A DNA stretch of 64,000 bases from Paraescarpia echinospica (taxonomy: Eukaryota; Annelida; Polychaeta; Sabellida; Siboglinidae), in the NCBI GenBank assembly GCA_020002185.1, contig CM034543.1:55101535-55165534 (forward strand). The letters run 5' to 3'. Shown here one piece after another: positions 10,461-22,086 of this stretch. The translations under genes were made by a program, and so were the position numbers. The stretch's first letter is position 1, and each line of letters starts with the position of its first letter. The notes below the pieces were generated by a model that did no database searches, was not told where the DNA came from, and worked only from the letters and a program-made list of their open reading frames with translations.

Positions 10461-10676
10461 ACGGATCCGTTCCTGATGATCAACCCAGACTACAGGGAGG
10501 GCCAGGAGGGGCAGAACGCGAACGACAAATACGTAGGCTATTGCGTCGACTTGGCGGAAGCTCTCGCGAAAAAGATTGGCTTCGATTACGTCATCCATGT
10601 CGTTCGAGACGAAAAGTACGGACGCCAGGAAAAGAACGGCTCATGGAACGGCATGATCGGAGAACTCATTCGAGGT
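10461..10676 (+). CDS. GRIA: GluA exon 7B: ligand-binding S1, version B
   Basis: A 216-nt exon (72 codons), phase 0 at both ends, between GGTTGTAG and GTAAGT. Starts TDPFLMINPDYREGQ, contains YVGYCVDLAEALA and ends WNGMIGELIRG. It is homologous to exon 7A over its whole length, has no stop and keeps the KYG tyrosine. The two differ most in the stretch before the conserved YxGYC motif, in the helix after it and in the loop after KYG (NRDENGT against RQEKNGS). Both copies look equally well preserved at the protein level while their flanking introns are unrelated, which suggests an old duplication held by selection. A TGACGTCA box lies at 10421-10428, 33 bp before this exon. Confidence 0.93.
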
Positions 10677-11878
10677 GTAAGTCGCCTGCGTATGTCACTA
10701 CTGTCACGACGGTAGTAGGACTCCGACCAACTCGTAGTGGTTGGGTTGGGTGTCGCACACACCGGCGATCAATAAATAATCGTTTTTTTATTAATATTAA
10801 TGTTGCTAATTTACACACACCTATAAAGCAATAAACCATAGTCAACATTTATCACCATTATAGTGGCGCAATCTGCAGATCACCACTGAATTATCTCAGG
10901 AATGAGAAAAACCCTCAAATGAAGCAGAACTTATCAAAACACGTAAGTGGATAACTCTAAATAACTATCGTGGTGCTTCATGAAATACACAGCCAATTGA
11001 TGAATGAGAGGTGAATGGTACAAGGAAGCGAAGGAACGTAGAAAGAGGACCTCGGTGGAGATGCACTTACACACTACTCCAAAACCAGCATTTTACATAT
11101 TCGTGTAATGCCGTGCTATGCCTTTTAATCAGAGCATATGTTATGGATATAACACAGTTATAGGTGAAACGTGTACTAATATATAAACTAGTACGTGAAC
11201 ACAACATTTTATCCAAACATAACGACTATTACCTTTGCCTTTTTGTTCTTATGAATGATTTAGAAGAGTGTGGCAGTGTTGTTTGAAAAATTACTTACCA
11301 TTAAGTATTTATATAATGTTCTGTCATTGCTTTATTTATCATTGACTGAATCAAATGCCCAGATATTAATTTTAGGACTATTGTTATTGCTTCCTTTGAC
11401 ACCAATGCTAAACCTGTTGCTTCTGACAGTTCAACGCTGCACCCACGATTACGATTCCAATGTATAGGACACGTTTCATTGTGACTGATTTTTGTCTTGC
11501 CTCCAACTGCAATAGAAGGTATTAGTCAAATGTCACACTTTTGTTAACAAAACTAAAACTATGAGCTAATCCCGTATGTATTGACCAAGCAAACCGGATT
11601 TTGTTTTTGTAGATATGCATTGGCGTGTATGCTGTGTTTAGCTAGAGGTCCTTACCCTACCTGAAATAAGTCAAAGCTGGTCAATTCTCCAACTGGTGTC
11701 ATTGTAAACGAGTGGTTTGTGGCTCCACAGGTGGGTGTAAGCAAAATAGATTAGATATATTCGTTGCCTCGTTCCTGTCACATACTCCCGATAATGTTGT
11801 TGCGACACCTAACGGAAAAAATGTACACTATAACCGCAGTGCAACTATTTATAATTAATAATAATATTATTAAATATT
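10677..11878 (+). other. intron 7B, first part, nothing recognised
   Basis: AT-rich, no repeats above background and no coding homology seen. Confidence 0.5.
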
Positions 11879-12114
11879 ATAGCGCCATTATAACATGGAC
11901 CAGCCGTCTATATAACCGGGACCAGCCGTCTATAGGCGTGTAAACGTACATTGTAGCGCCAATATAACATGGACCAGCATCTAAAGGCGTGTAAACTTAC
12001 ATTGTAGCGCCAATATAACCGGAACCAATCGTCTATGGACGTGTAAACGTACTTTGTAGCGCTAATATAATTGGGACCAATCATCCATAGGCATATAAAC
12101 GTACATTGTAAAAC
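11879..12114. repeat. ~51-56-bp tandem repeat, 4 copies
   Basis: Units TAGCGCCAATATAACATGG, ACCAGC(C)GTCTATAGGCG and TGTAAACGTACATTG, with substitutions between units and a partial extra block in the first. Confidence 0.85.
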
Positions 12115-13974
12115 ATATAGGCAATCATAAGAATACATTTTACAATGAATTGAAATAAACAAAAATATAATAATATATTTATTTATTATTATTGTATGTT
12201 TAATAAGTCAATAAGTAGTATATTATAAATAACGATATTGTCAGCAGGGTTGTGATTGTGTAACTGTGCAACTAAGGTTAGCATAGTGGAATTATTGTCA
12301 AGAATTGGCACAGCTATGCAAGCAGTTACTAGGTTCTTCTTTGTATTCATATGGCATACCACCGTGACGTGATGGTATCTCTCTCAATGTTATCCATCCA
12401 CCTTAAGTGTTGTCTTCCTCATTTCATTCTACTACCTTAACATATATGTATTTATACTCCGTTTGCCAAACTCTCCAGCTTATTCTTCATGCGTCCTGTC
12501 TGTCACAAATATTGTTCTGCTTAGGTGTTTTCTAGACTAGAATAGAACATAAATGTTTGGTCAAATGCATAATAGACATTATTTTTTGAGACATTCAGTA
12601 CACAACATATGCAACGAAGGATATCCTCTGAAAACCCCTTGGGGCTTTTGTCGAGGACAACATTAAATACAATTACACAGTAAAATAAAATAAAAAAGTG
12701 TGATTATATTTACATGAACAAAACAAAATCATTTATCTGTCTTGTATTACAATTCAAAATACACTGTGCATAAATAACACTGACTAATACTTGACATTAT
12801 CTACTAATATGTAAATAATCCATACCAATGCCTTCTTCATTTCAACCTCTTCTGTAATTCCGCCATATTTCTTCAAACATCTCGTATCATTCTACATATT
12901 TTCAGAATCCATGTGTCTTTCTGCTAAGTGTATGCACTGTTCCCGTTTCACTGTCATCGTGAATGTACCTAAGTCTGTGATTTCGACTCATCATCCTTCC
13001 AGAGATGCCATTGTGTACGAATGTCTCGGATACAAAACGATATTTCGTATCTTTTGTTTAGTAATACGCGAGTCATATCCCGTTTTAATGCAGACTTATT
13101 TCATATTACACATTCGAATGATAAACGTGTAGCGGTAGAAGAGAAATCGTTTTAATGCCAGATAGATTTCGGATAAAACGAAGCGTACTTTCTCTTAGGT
13201 ACACACATTTACCATAGGGTCTACAATACAAAATGTTTTAATTTCTGCACAAAGTAGTTCGGAGTATGAATGTGGTAGTTCGGTTAACAAAAGTACAGTG
13301 TCAGCAAAACGTCATAGGCATATCCTCGTGAAACACCAGCAAGAACAGAGTGTCAGATATTATTGAAATTGTCACCAAATATTGCTGTTGTGTCATAGAT
13401 ATGGAACACTGGTTGAAACAAATATAGACGAAATGTTTAGTAAGTTGTTAATAAACAGATTAACTAATAATGAAGAAAGTTTGAATATTAATTAATCGTT
13501 GTATTAAATAATTATAAGTGCCAAATTCTTGCTTAAATTTATATCATCATCATCGGTCGGCCGTGCAAGAGCACAGATGAGCCGTTTCCTTATAAGTCGG
13601 TTGTTCATCGGGGATGGAAGGTCTGTCTCGTATATTTCAAGGTTTTCGAAGGTCAGCTTGGCGTATGTTTTCTTCTTGTAGCAGGTACTATAGTTAAACA
13701 CTATAGTTGTCATAGAGCTGCCACACTGTGGCAGGTATTTAATAAAAGGGTATACTTGACACATTAGCCATCAAGGGATTTAGGTGTCAACCTGGACAGA
13801 GTCCTGACACTGGCTGGTAAAGCCACATGTTGTTACATAGACTCTGCTATTAAAACAGCATTACACCTTTTTACAGGTGTGGAGTTGTAGTGATTCTCTC
13901 GAAATACCGAACTGAACTGACCGCGAGATTCTGTTTCCGTCTGTTTTTCTTGCCGTATGTGTGTCCACAGGATG
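12115..13974 (+). other. intron 7B, middle, no gene recognised
   Basis: AT-rich. The words CCCCTTGGGGCTTTTGTCGA at about 12638 followed by A-rich sequence look like the end of an old retroelement, without further support. Confidence 0.35.
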
Positions 13975-14624
13975 AATATTGACACTGGTTCTTCTGTGTT
14001 ACGATAACAATGGCCAACTAGTTGTAGGCGCCTCCTGCGAATCTTGACACTGGTTCTTCTGTGTTACGATAACAGTGGCCAGCTGGTTGTAGGCGCCTCC
14101 TGCGAATCTTGACACTGGTTCTTCTGTGTTACGATAACAATGGCCAGCTGGTTGTAGGCGCCTCCTGCGAATATTGACACTGGTTCTTCTGTGTTACGAT
14201 AACAATGGCCAGCTGGTTGTAGGCGCCTCCTGCGAATATTGACACTGGTTCTTCTGTGTTACGATAACAATGGCCAGCTGGTTGTAGGCGCCTCCTGCGA
14301 ATATTGACACTGGTTCTTCTGTGTTACGATAACAATGGCCAGCTGGTTGTAGGCGCCTCCTGCGAATATTGACACTGGTTCTTCTGTGTTACGATAACAA
14401 TGGCCAGCTGGTTGTAGGCGCCTCCTGCGAATATTGACACTGGTTCTTCTGTGTTACGATAACAATGGCCAGCTGGTTGTAGGCGCCTCCTGCGAATATT
14501 GACACTGGTTCTTCTGTGTTACGATAACAGTGGCCAGCTGGTTGTAGGCGCCTCCTGTGAATCTTGACACTGGTTCTTCTGTGTTACGATAACAATGGCC
14601 AGCTGGTTGTAGGCGCCTCCTGCG
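13975..14624. repeat. 65-bp minisatellite, 10 copies
   Basis: Nearly identical 65-bp units (TATTGACACTGGTTCTTCTG, TGTTACGATAACAATGGCCA, GCTGGTTGTAGGCGCCTCCT). They differ by a handful of substitutions (AATATT/AATCTT, AACAAT/AACAGT), and the first unit is the most diverged. The period is not a multiple of 3 and there is no coding use. Confidence 0.95.
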
Positions 14625-14639
14625 AATCTTGTGTGTAAA

Positions 14640-15225
14640 TGTATCTACATGTCCACGTAGTTCTTCCCTTGTAAGCCTGTTGCTCCAGTGGACATTTATG
14701 CACTTACCTCAGGTCTTGTTTTCTCTCCAGTTCTTTTGTGAGGGTCCAGACATCTGCTCCGTACATTTCAACGGTGGCAGTGAAGATTGGCAATTTTCTT
14801 ATGTTTGCCTTTCATACATGGTCTGTCTGGCTTGTTACATGCTTGCCAGGCAAGGGCAATGCGTTGATGAACTTCTTGTTACATGCTTGCCAGGCAAGGG
14901 CAATGCGTTGATGAACTTCTTTGTTTGCGTATCCAGGACCCTAGATACCGGAAATCGTCTACTTCCTCAATTACTTCAACACTAGACATCTTTATTACTT
15001 TACATTCATATTTTATGTTGATGGTGATTACCTTGGTTGTATTCACATTGATAGCAAGTCCACCAGACCCTGCGTTCTACTCGAAAGTTTCTAGTAATCT
15101 CTGTGCAGACTTGGAATCACCACGTATTAGGACAATGTCATCAGCAAATGCAATATATGTGATTTTTCGATAGGAAACCGCCTACTTCTCCGTTCTCCGG
15201 TGATGAAACCAAAACCAGATTTACA
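14640..15225 (-). pseudogene. LINE reverse transcriptase fragment, antisense to the gene
   Basis: On the minus strand the sequence encodes, from the high coordinate down, RRSRRFPIEK then (frame shifted) ITYIAFADDIVLIRGDSKSA with the FADD catalytic box, then LAINVNTTKVITINI, DDFRYLGSWI, RIALAWQACNKP and GADVWTLTKELERK. This order fits the RT palm and thumb region of a LINE of the family with YLGSWI and GAETWTLTKELERKL signatures. It has a frameshift near 15180, an internal stop after LLETFE and a 44-bp tandem duplication (14831-14918). A dead fragment in intron 7B. Confidence 0.78.
14831..14918. repeat. 44-bp tandem duplication within the antisense LINE fragment
   Basis: CTTGTTACATGCTTGCCAGG and the following 24 bases are present twice in direct succession, breaking the reading frame of the LINE fragment. 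Confidence 0.9.
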
Positions 15226-15599
15226 TAAAACTTGGATACATACAAAGTATGTACAAACATCACAACTGCTGGCTTACTGATTTTAATTCTTCCAGTATTT
15301 GTTTATTAATTACAACTGACTGATAACGTAACTTATATAATTGTTTCAAACAGTATTACATATATATGGCCCAAAAGCAACATGTGTTGAACATTTCAAA
15401 TCTTTTCTGACGCTCAGTTTTTGTTTTGGTGGTGTTCAAAGATGACATTGCGTAAATAGCACGTTGTCCCACGGTTGTTCTGTATTGCGTAATATGAGTT
15501 TATATAACATTAACAAATTACCAAGTCAAAGATAAGAATTTCAACCAATGTGGCATTTATACAAAATAAATAGTATTACTGTGGCACGTATGCACAATT

Positions 15600-16205
<606 letters not shown>

Positions 16206-16254
16206 TAGTCTTGCGATAGTATCTATCTAAAGACACTATGGTGGGCAATCGCAA

Positions 16255-16560
16255 TACTATTTTAGTAGTGTGACGGGGTGAATGATATTAATTATAATAA
16301 TATTGTTTTATTTTAGACAAATAATCTATATGTCCATATAAAAAAATACATCGATGATTTATAGAATTTATCATAGAACAAATAAATGCTCTGAATAATG
16401 GTATTCATAGACATGAATATTGTGGATAGTTTTACTATTGCAATACTACTGCGGTAGTGTGATGGGGTGAATAAAAATTATAATAATATTATTTTATTTC
16501 AGACAAACAATCAATATGTCCATATTAAATAATACATCGATAATTTAACAATACATCAAT
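16255..16560. repeat. ~190-bp direct duplication in intron 8
   Basis: GTGTGACGGGGTGAAT at about 16268 and GTGTGATGGGGTGAAT at about 16458 each precede AATAATATT(G/A)TTTTATTT, AGACAAA and ATATGTCCATAT with ATACATCGAT. Confidence 0.75.
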
Positions 16561-16724
16561 ATAAAATATATACATCTATAATAACAGCATATTTAAAATT
16601 ATATAAATCCAAGACCCACTGATGCCGCAATTGCGACATACAGTACATATCGATGGTAACAATGCTCTGAATAATGGTATTATTAACCAGGCTTCTCACA
16701 GTATATTGTGTACAATTTTCGACA

Positions 16725-18914
16725 AGGCAAAACTCTGGATAAATGTTACAGGAATATACCAGGTGCGTACACGGCTAATATCAAACCACCTATTGCCACC
16801 TCAGACCATGACATTGTTTATCTCATACTCACATACTGACCAGTCCTAAAGAGAAGCAAACCGGTGCTGAAAACTGTTAATGTGTGGTCTGTTGACAATG
16901 TGGATACCCTTAGGGGCTGTTTCATGAGCACAGATTTGTAGGTTTTCACTCGGGAAATCCCGACATCAAAACGACTACAGATGCAGTGACTGACTATAAT
17001 GTTCTGCATCGAGACTGTGATTCCAAAGAACATTGTGAAATGTTTTCCCAACAACAAACCCTATATCACTAAGGAGATAAAAAATGCATACATAGAAAAA
17101 AGCAGGCTTTCACAAGGAAAGACACACAAGAGGTCAAACTGGTGCAAAAGGAACTCAACACCAAACCGAGAGAGGAAAAACAACACTACAAAAACAAAAT
17201 GGAGAAACATTTTAATTGCATGAACAATAGAACATTATGGGATACAATGAAGTCTGCCATGAACATGAACTGTAGGAAATCAATACACAACTCAAATGAA
17301 CAGGCTTTTGCTGATGAAATGAATGATTTCTACAGACGTTTTGATATACTCGGGTCTCTTCCAGTAGATGTGATTCTGTGCTCAGTGGTGTGTTTGTCAG
17401 TAATTCCGATAGGTTTGAAATTGATGTAGATGTTGTCACCAAAGTCTTCCAACATGTATATGGTAGAAAAACAACTGGTCCTGATGGCATTTTGGCTTTT
17501 TTATAGTAAACATATGCTGAGGAGCTTGCACCGGCTTGGTACCAATACGCTGGAAAACCTCACATATTACTCCTGTATCAAAGAAAACTCTTACACCAAT
17601 TGTCATGAAATGTTTGGAACGAAAAGTGGTTCGTAAACTGCAGCTAGAAGTTCAGGACTATCTTGACCCATTCCAATTTGCCTGCAGGCATGGTAGAGGA
17701 ACATTTGACGCTGTAAACACTGTCGTCCGTTTACTTTTGAAACACTTAGACAACCCCAAGGCTTATGCTAGACTATTGTTCATATACTTTAGCTCGGCGT
17801 TCAGTCTTATCCAACCTCACATTCTGCTCACTAAGGTGAAACCTATGAATGTCAATCCATGTATCATCAAGTGGTGTAATTCTTTTCAAACAGACGGAGT
17901 GCAGCTTGTTAAGTAAATCAGACTATTTCCCAAACTGTGATAACAAATACCGGTCCACCTCAAGGTTGTGTCAGTTCGTTGATTGTGTACACTCTGTATA
18001 CAAATGACTGTACCAGCAGCAGTACTAACAACTACATAATCAAATTATCTGATGACTCGGCTATTCTTGGTCTGTTATATGTTGATTCTAACATCAGTAA
18101 ATACATGTCTGAAATTGAAAGTTTTCTACATTGGTGTAACAACAACCACCTCAAATACAATGTCAACAATACTCAAGAGATGGTTTTTGATGCTAAATAT
18201 ATTGTTGCCGATCACTTGCCTGTTGTTATCCATGGTGAATAATGTGCCCAGGTCAGTCAGTAGAAATACATAGGTGTCCATCTTGATAACAAACTTATCT
18301 GGAAAGTCCATGTTCACAATTTGTGCTCCAAAGTCCACCAGAGGTTGTACTTTCTCCGCAGACTGAGAGCTTTCGGTGTCGATGAGAAAATAGTTGTTCT
18401 TTTTTATCGCTCCATTATTGAAAGCATACTGCGCTATTGGATTACTTCTTGATATGGCAATCTGTATGTTCAGTTAAAATCACAGCTTTCTCGATTGATG
18501 GGAACTGCCATGAAAATCACAGGTTCCACAACTCCCATGATCTCCCTTCAGGGGATTTTTTGAACAGAATCAAAAGACAATATTATTTATGATACTAAAT
18601 ATGTTCTGCATAATGAATTTCAGCTCCCGCCATCTTGGCAGACGTTATAGAACTCCTCGGTGCAGGCTTAATAGATACAGACACTCATTCGTGCCACTGT
18701 CCTTTAAACAACTTAATTTATGATGTCTGCTGCCACATTGTCATTTGTCATTTTAGAATAAGTAATGTCTATGCATGTAGTATGTATTATTTATCTGCTG
18801 TTTTCATCAAATGGTTTTATGGTTTTATGTACATATCGCAGTCATGTCTGTTCTCACCCCATACAAATTTCTCAACTCCATAGTTGAGACAATAAAGCAT
18901 TATCTTATCTTATG
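16725..18914 (+). mobile_element. decayed LINE (endonuclease end, RT, 3' tail)
   Basis: Starts within the end of an endonuclease domain (KTLDKCYRNIPGAYT, ATSDHDIVYLIPTY), then the region IPKNIVKCFPNNKPYITKEI. The RT palm follows with LLFIYFSSAF (motif A, whose catalytic Asp is replaced by Tyr), GPPQGCVSSLIVYTLYTNDC (motif B) and LSDDSAILGLLY (motif C), then HNEFQLPPSW near 18620. The 3' end is ACAATAAAGCATTATCTTATC. Many stops and frameshifts. It resembles the jockey/CR1-superfamily elements found in fish and invertebrates; family not assigned. It sits in intron 8 in the gene's orientation. Confidence 0.82.
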
Positions 18915-19517
18915 ATTATTAGGGATAGCTTTACGTTTACTATTGCAATGCTATTGCGAGGGTTATAACTATAGCGATAGCATCGCGATTGCATTATTGA
19001 CCTATGAAAAGGAAGGAGTCCCAAGTCATAATGTACGCGTAAGAAAGGCAGTCGGTTCCCAAAAAGGTGAATCTCTGAATGACATTGCTACGATTGATGG
19101 TTGTTGCTACAGGTCGTACTATTGTACTAAGTCGGCAAATAAGTAAAATGACAAAATGAAATTTAAAAAACATAGTTACGCATATTGTTTTTGTTATCGA
19201 TAGTTCAATGTACGATCGACGATAATAATCGATAGTTAAATAGTTATCGATAGTACACTGTCGTCACACAGACTATCGCGACGCATCAATAGTTCGAAAT
19301 ATCGTTACGCCTCTAGTATGTGACAAAGACGAAGCGCAAGTATTAACTACCCTACCGGCGTGGCCCGATCAACATAATTTAATCATTAAGTTCTAATATT
19401 ACTTTTACGATTGTTAGCAGGAAAAGCTCTCTTAATCAGCCATGCTTTATTCTACTTGCGATCTTGATTGTGGGAAACACGCGAGAAAGCATTTATCAAA
19501 ACGAACTATAGAATATC
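18915..19517 (+). other. intron 8, last part
   Basis: AT-rich, with several ATCGATAGTT / TATCGATAGT words around 19195-19265. No gene seen. Confidence 0.5.
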
Positions 19518-19621
19518 GGGAATTACAGCACGTGCGGTTGTGTGGCAGGGAATTACAGCACGCATCACCGTTGGTTATGTGGCAGGAAATTACAGCACGT
19601 ATCACCGTTGGTTGTGTTCAG
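19518..19621 (+). repeat. triplicated acceptor region of exon 9 (29-37-bp units)
   Basis: Three direct units GGGAATTACAGCACG...GGTTGTGTGGCAG; the last one ends in the real acceptor GGTTGTGTTCAG|G. Each unit therefore ends in an acceptor-like GTTRTGTNNCAG. Taking the second AG (19584-19585) would add 36 nt (12 codons, [12 protein letters not shown]) in frame; the first unit would shift the frame. Confidence 0.85.
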
Positions 19622-19820
19622 GTCGATGTCTGGTCGGATCGTTGGCAGTGTGTGGTGGTTCTTCACTCTCATCATCATGTCGTCTTACACGGCCAACCTG
19701 GCCGCTTTCCTGACGGTCGAGCGCATGAACTCTCCCATCGAGTCGGCCGAGGACCTCGCCAAGCAGACGGAGATCAAGTACGGAACCGTCGATTCCGGTA
19801 CCACCAAGGAATTCTTCAAA
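19622..19820 (+). CDS. GRIA: GluA exon 9: M3 and start of S2
   Basis: A 199-nt exon that completes the split Arg codon with its first base and ends in phase 0 before GTGAGT. It begins [20 protein letters not shown] and includes the hallmark SYTANLAAF gate of M3 (residues 21-29), then [19 protein letters not shown] and [10 protein letters not shown]. Thr60-Thr61 correspond to the agonist-binding GluA2 pair Ser654-Thr655. The acceptor GTGTTCAG is the last of three tandem acceptor-like units (19518-19621); use of the preceding unit would add 12 residues in frame. Confidence 0.95.
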
Positions 19821-19869
19821 GTGAGTTGGATAGAACGACGACAACTAGATAGAGTGGAGCCTCCCTATT

Positions 19870-20045
19870 AAGGTCATTTTAGTGATTGAACAAAAGTGAC
19901 CTGAATAGCGAGGTGACCGTATTAGCGGGACGTACATCCTATTCTTTGCTGTATGTGGAAATAATTTGGGATGTTCTAGGGTGACCTTGATAGCGAGGTG
20001 GTTGTATTACCGAGGTGACTGTAAAGCGAGGTTCTACTGTACTTG
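19870..20045. repeat. GCGAGGTGACC-word repeat block
   Basis: The words AGCGAGGTGACCGTATTAGC, GCGAGGTGGTTGTATTACCG, AGGTGACTGTAAAGCGAGGT and a final TTCTACTGTA recur within 170 bp right after exon 9. It looks like a short interspersed repeat of unknown family. Confidence 0.5.
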
Positions 20046-20506
20046 TAACTTGTTGTTCTTCTCCTCTTCCTCCGTTGTCCGGAGTGACGTTGGTCTTGAT
20101 ATTAGTATTGGATTTTATTTGTCTAAGACAGTTTTACCTTCTACTCCCACTGTTGTGTGTATTTATATAAATAAATAAATAAATTACTCATTAATTAATA
20201 ATTATTTGTACATTTTTGTTTAATAATATTTATTTTGCATTTGATTTTAAGCATCTTATAACTTTATCTTGAAAGGATTATGTATATAATGCCTGCTTTG
20301 TTTATGATGTATTTTGTATTTTAATATTTCTATTCAACTTTACTATTTACTTACACACAACGCGTACTGAAATTACTTATTAAGTGATGACTCACTGACT
20401 GTAGTAGTAAGCTTCTGTCCTGTGTTGTACTGTTTGTTGTTGCTGTTTCGTGTTGATATATTTCCAGCATGGCGTCTCGCACGCATCGTCTCCTTGTGTG
20501 TCCGCA

Positions 20507-21260
20507 TCAGCGGATCCAGGGGGCTGGGAGGCACGCGCCACCCATACCTTTGGAATTATCTTTGGAATGTGCCTGTACTAGCGGCGTTCACCCTAGATCT
20601 AGATCTTGAAGTGTTGTTATTTTGTCACGCCTCAAAGGGCTGTAATTGTTTTGTTTTTTGAGAGCCTGAAGAGTTGGTATTTTTGGAGCGCAACTAGGGG
20701 CATATGCGAATCCAGGGGGCATGTACCACATGCCCCCTAAACCATGGAATTTGGCCGCGCGGAATGCCCGCGTTAGAATGACGTTTTGAATGTGCCCCCG
20801 TTACGTGCCTCCTAGACCTATGGAATGTGGCATGTGTATGCAACTGGAGATTTTTCGTGACTTTCCAAAATTGGTAATGACACCGCGAATAATGTTCAAC
20901 AGCAACCCACCTCTTCCGTTGGCATGGTCCGACAGCGCGATGGCGGAGTGGCGACAGTGGCATGATGATCCAGGAAAACATCTTCAACAGCATCTAATGA
21001 AACTCTGACTCAGCCCACCCAATATTAATTTGGTTGGGCCGACAGTGAAGATTTTTTGGCAACCCTCAAAGGGGGTGCGATTGACGATTTTGTCCCCTAG
21101 TCTAACCTCTATAGATCCATCCCTGGGATGCAATTTGAGGTTTTGAAGTGTTCCTATTGTTGGTGAGCCTCAATGTTGATACATTTGGTGTATATTTCAA
21201 GGGCGTGCAATTCGAGTCTTTTGAAGCCCCCTAGACTACGCTATCTGGATCCGCCCCAGG
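20507..21260. mobile_element. candidate non-autonomous DNA element (MITE-like)
   Basis: The left end CAGCGGATCCAGGGGGC and right end CTGGATCCGCCCCAGG are inverted copies over about 10-15 bases. Internal AATCCAGGGGGCATG and GCCCCCTAGACTACG words echo the ends. No transposase frame is present and no target duplication could be fixed. It lies in intron 9. Confidence 0.45.
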
Positions 21261-21410
21261 TCGGGTACGCTTTTGTGTGCGTTATTGAACCGCCAGCAAG
21301 ACTTGCTAGTCACATGGCTTTGTCTTTAGCAACTGTTTTCCTGTTCAGAGGGTCGAGGCAATAGTAATTAGGATTTCTCATGATCACATCTTTAATCTCG
21401 CTGATTGACT

Positions 21411-21472
21411 TATCTCTGAGCTTGGTTTCCAAGGATTTAGGCGCAATAGAAGTTATCTTATTATTATTATAT
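21411..21472 (+). mobile_element. LINE 3' UTR remnant, same family as 7163-7540
   Basis: CTCTGAGCTTGGTTTCCAAGG, ATTTAGGCGCAAT and GAAGTTATC followed by (TTA)n match the 3' end at 7482-7540 almost base for base; only the last 60 or so bases are present. Confidence 0.75.
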
Positions 21473-21531
21473 ACGGACTAACTGACTGCCTGACTTACTT
21501 GCTTACTTAATTGAAAGCGATGCCGTTGCAG

Positions 21532-21779
21532 ACGTCGACGATTGCTGTATTTGAGCGGATGTGGGCCTTCATGGACACGGCCGAGCCGAGCGTGTTTGTT
21601 AGATCGAACGAGGATGGCGTGATACGGGTGAGGAACGAGCGAGGTCGCTACGCCTTCCTCACAGAATCGACGACAAATGACTACATTAACCAGCGCCAGC
21701 CTTGCGACACGATGAAGGTGGGCAACAACCTCGACTCGAAGGGCTACGGCATCGGCACACCGCTCGGGTCAGACATCAG
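21532..21779 (+). CDS. GRIA: GluA exon 10: S2
   Basis: A 248-nt exon entered in phase 0 after GTTGCAG and left after AG of a split Arg codon. Starts [20 protein letters not shown] and continues through [20 protein letters not shown] to [12 protein letters not shown]. Glu45 corresponds to the agonist-binding GluA2 Glu705, and Cys58 to the S2 disulfide Cys that pairs with Cys30 of exon 11. The split codon AG|A at the 3' border sits where vertebrate GluA2-4 have the R/G editing site. The intron starts GTGAGACAAGG and soon turns into GT repeats. Confidence 0.94.
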
Positions 21780-21789
21780 GTGAGACAAG

Positions 21790-21818
21790 GATCTGTTTGT
21801 GTGTGTGTTTGTGTTTGT

Positions 21819-21866
<48 letters not shown>

Positions 21867-21985
21867 CTGTGCATGTGTGCGTGTATGTATATGTGGTGTG
21901 TGCGCATGTGTTTGGATGAGTATATAAGGGTGAGTAAATGCCTGCCTGCGTGCGTGCGTGCGTGTGTACATATATATATATGCAC
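21790..21985. repeat. (GT)n microsatellite after exon 10
   Basis: A long GT run with GCGTGT/GTGCGT variants starts 10 bp into intron 10 and ends in TATATATA. Confidence 0.95.
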
Positions 21986-22086
21986 ATAAACAAGTAATTA
22001 TTACTGAAACATGGGTGGTGATTTGTTTTCAATGTCTTACGAAGACTGTTAATTATATTCGCACTTGTATATGTTTAGACACACGT

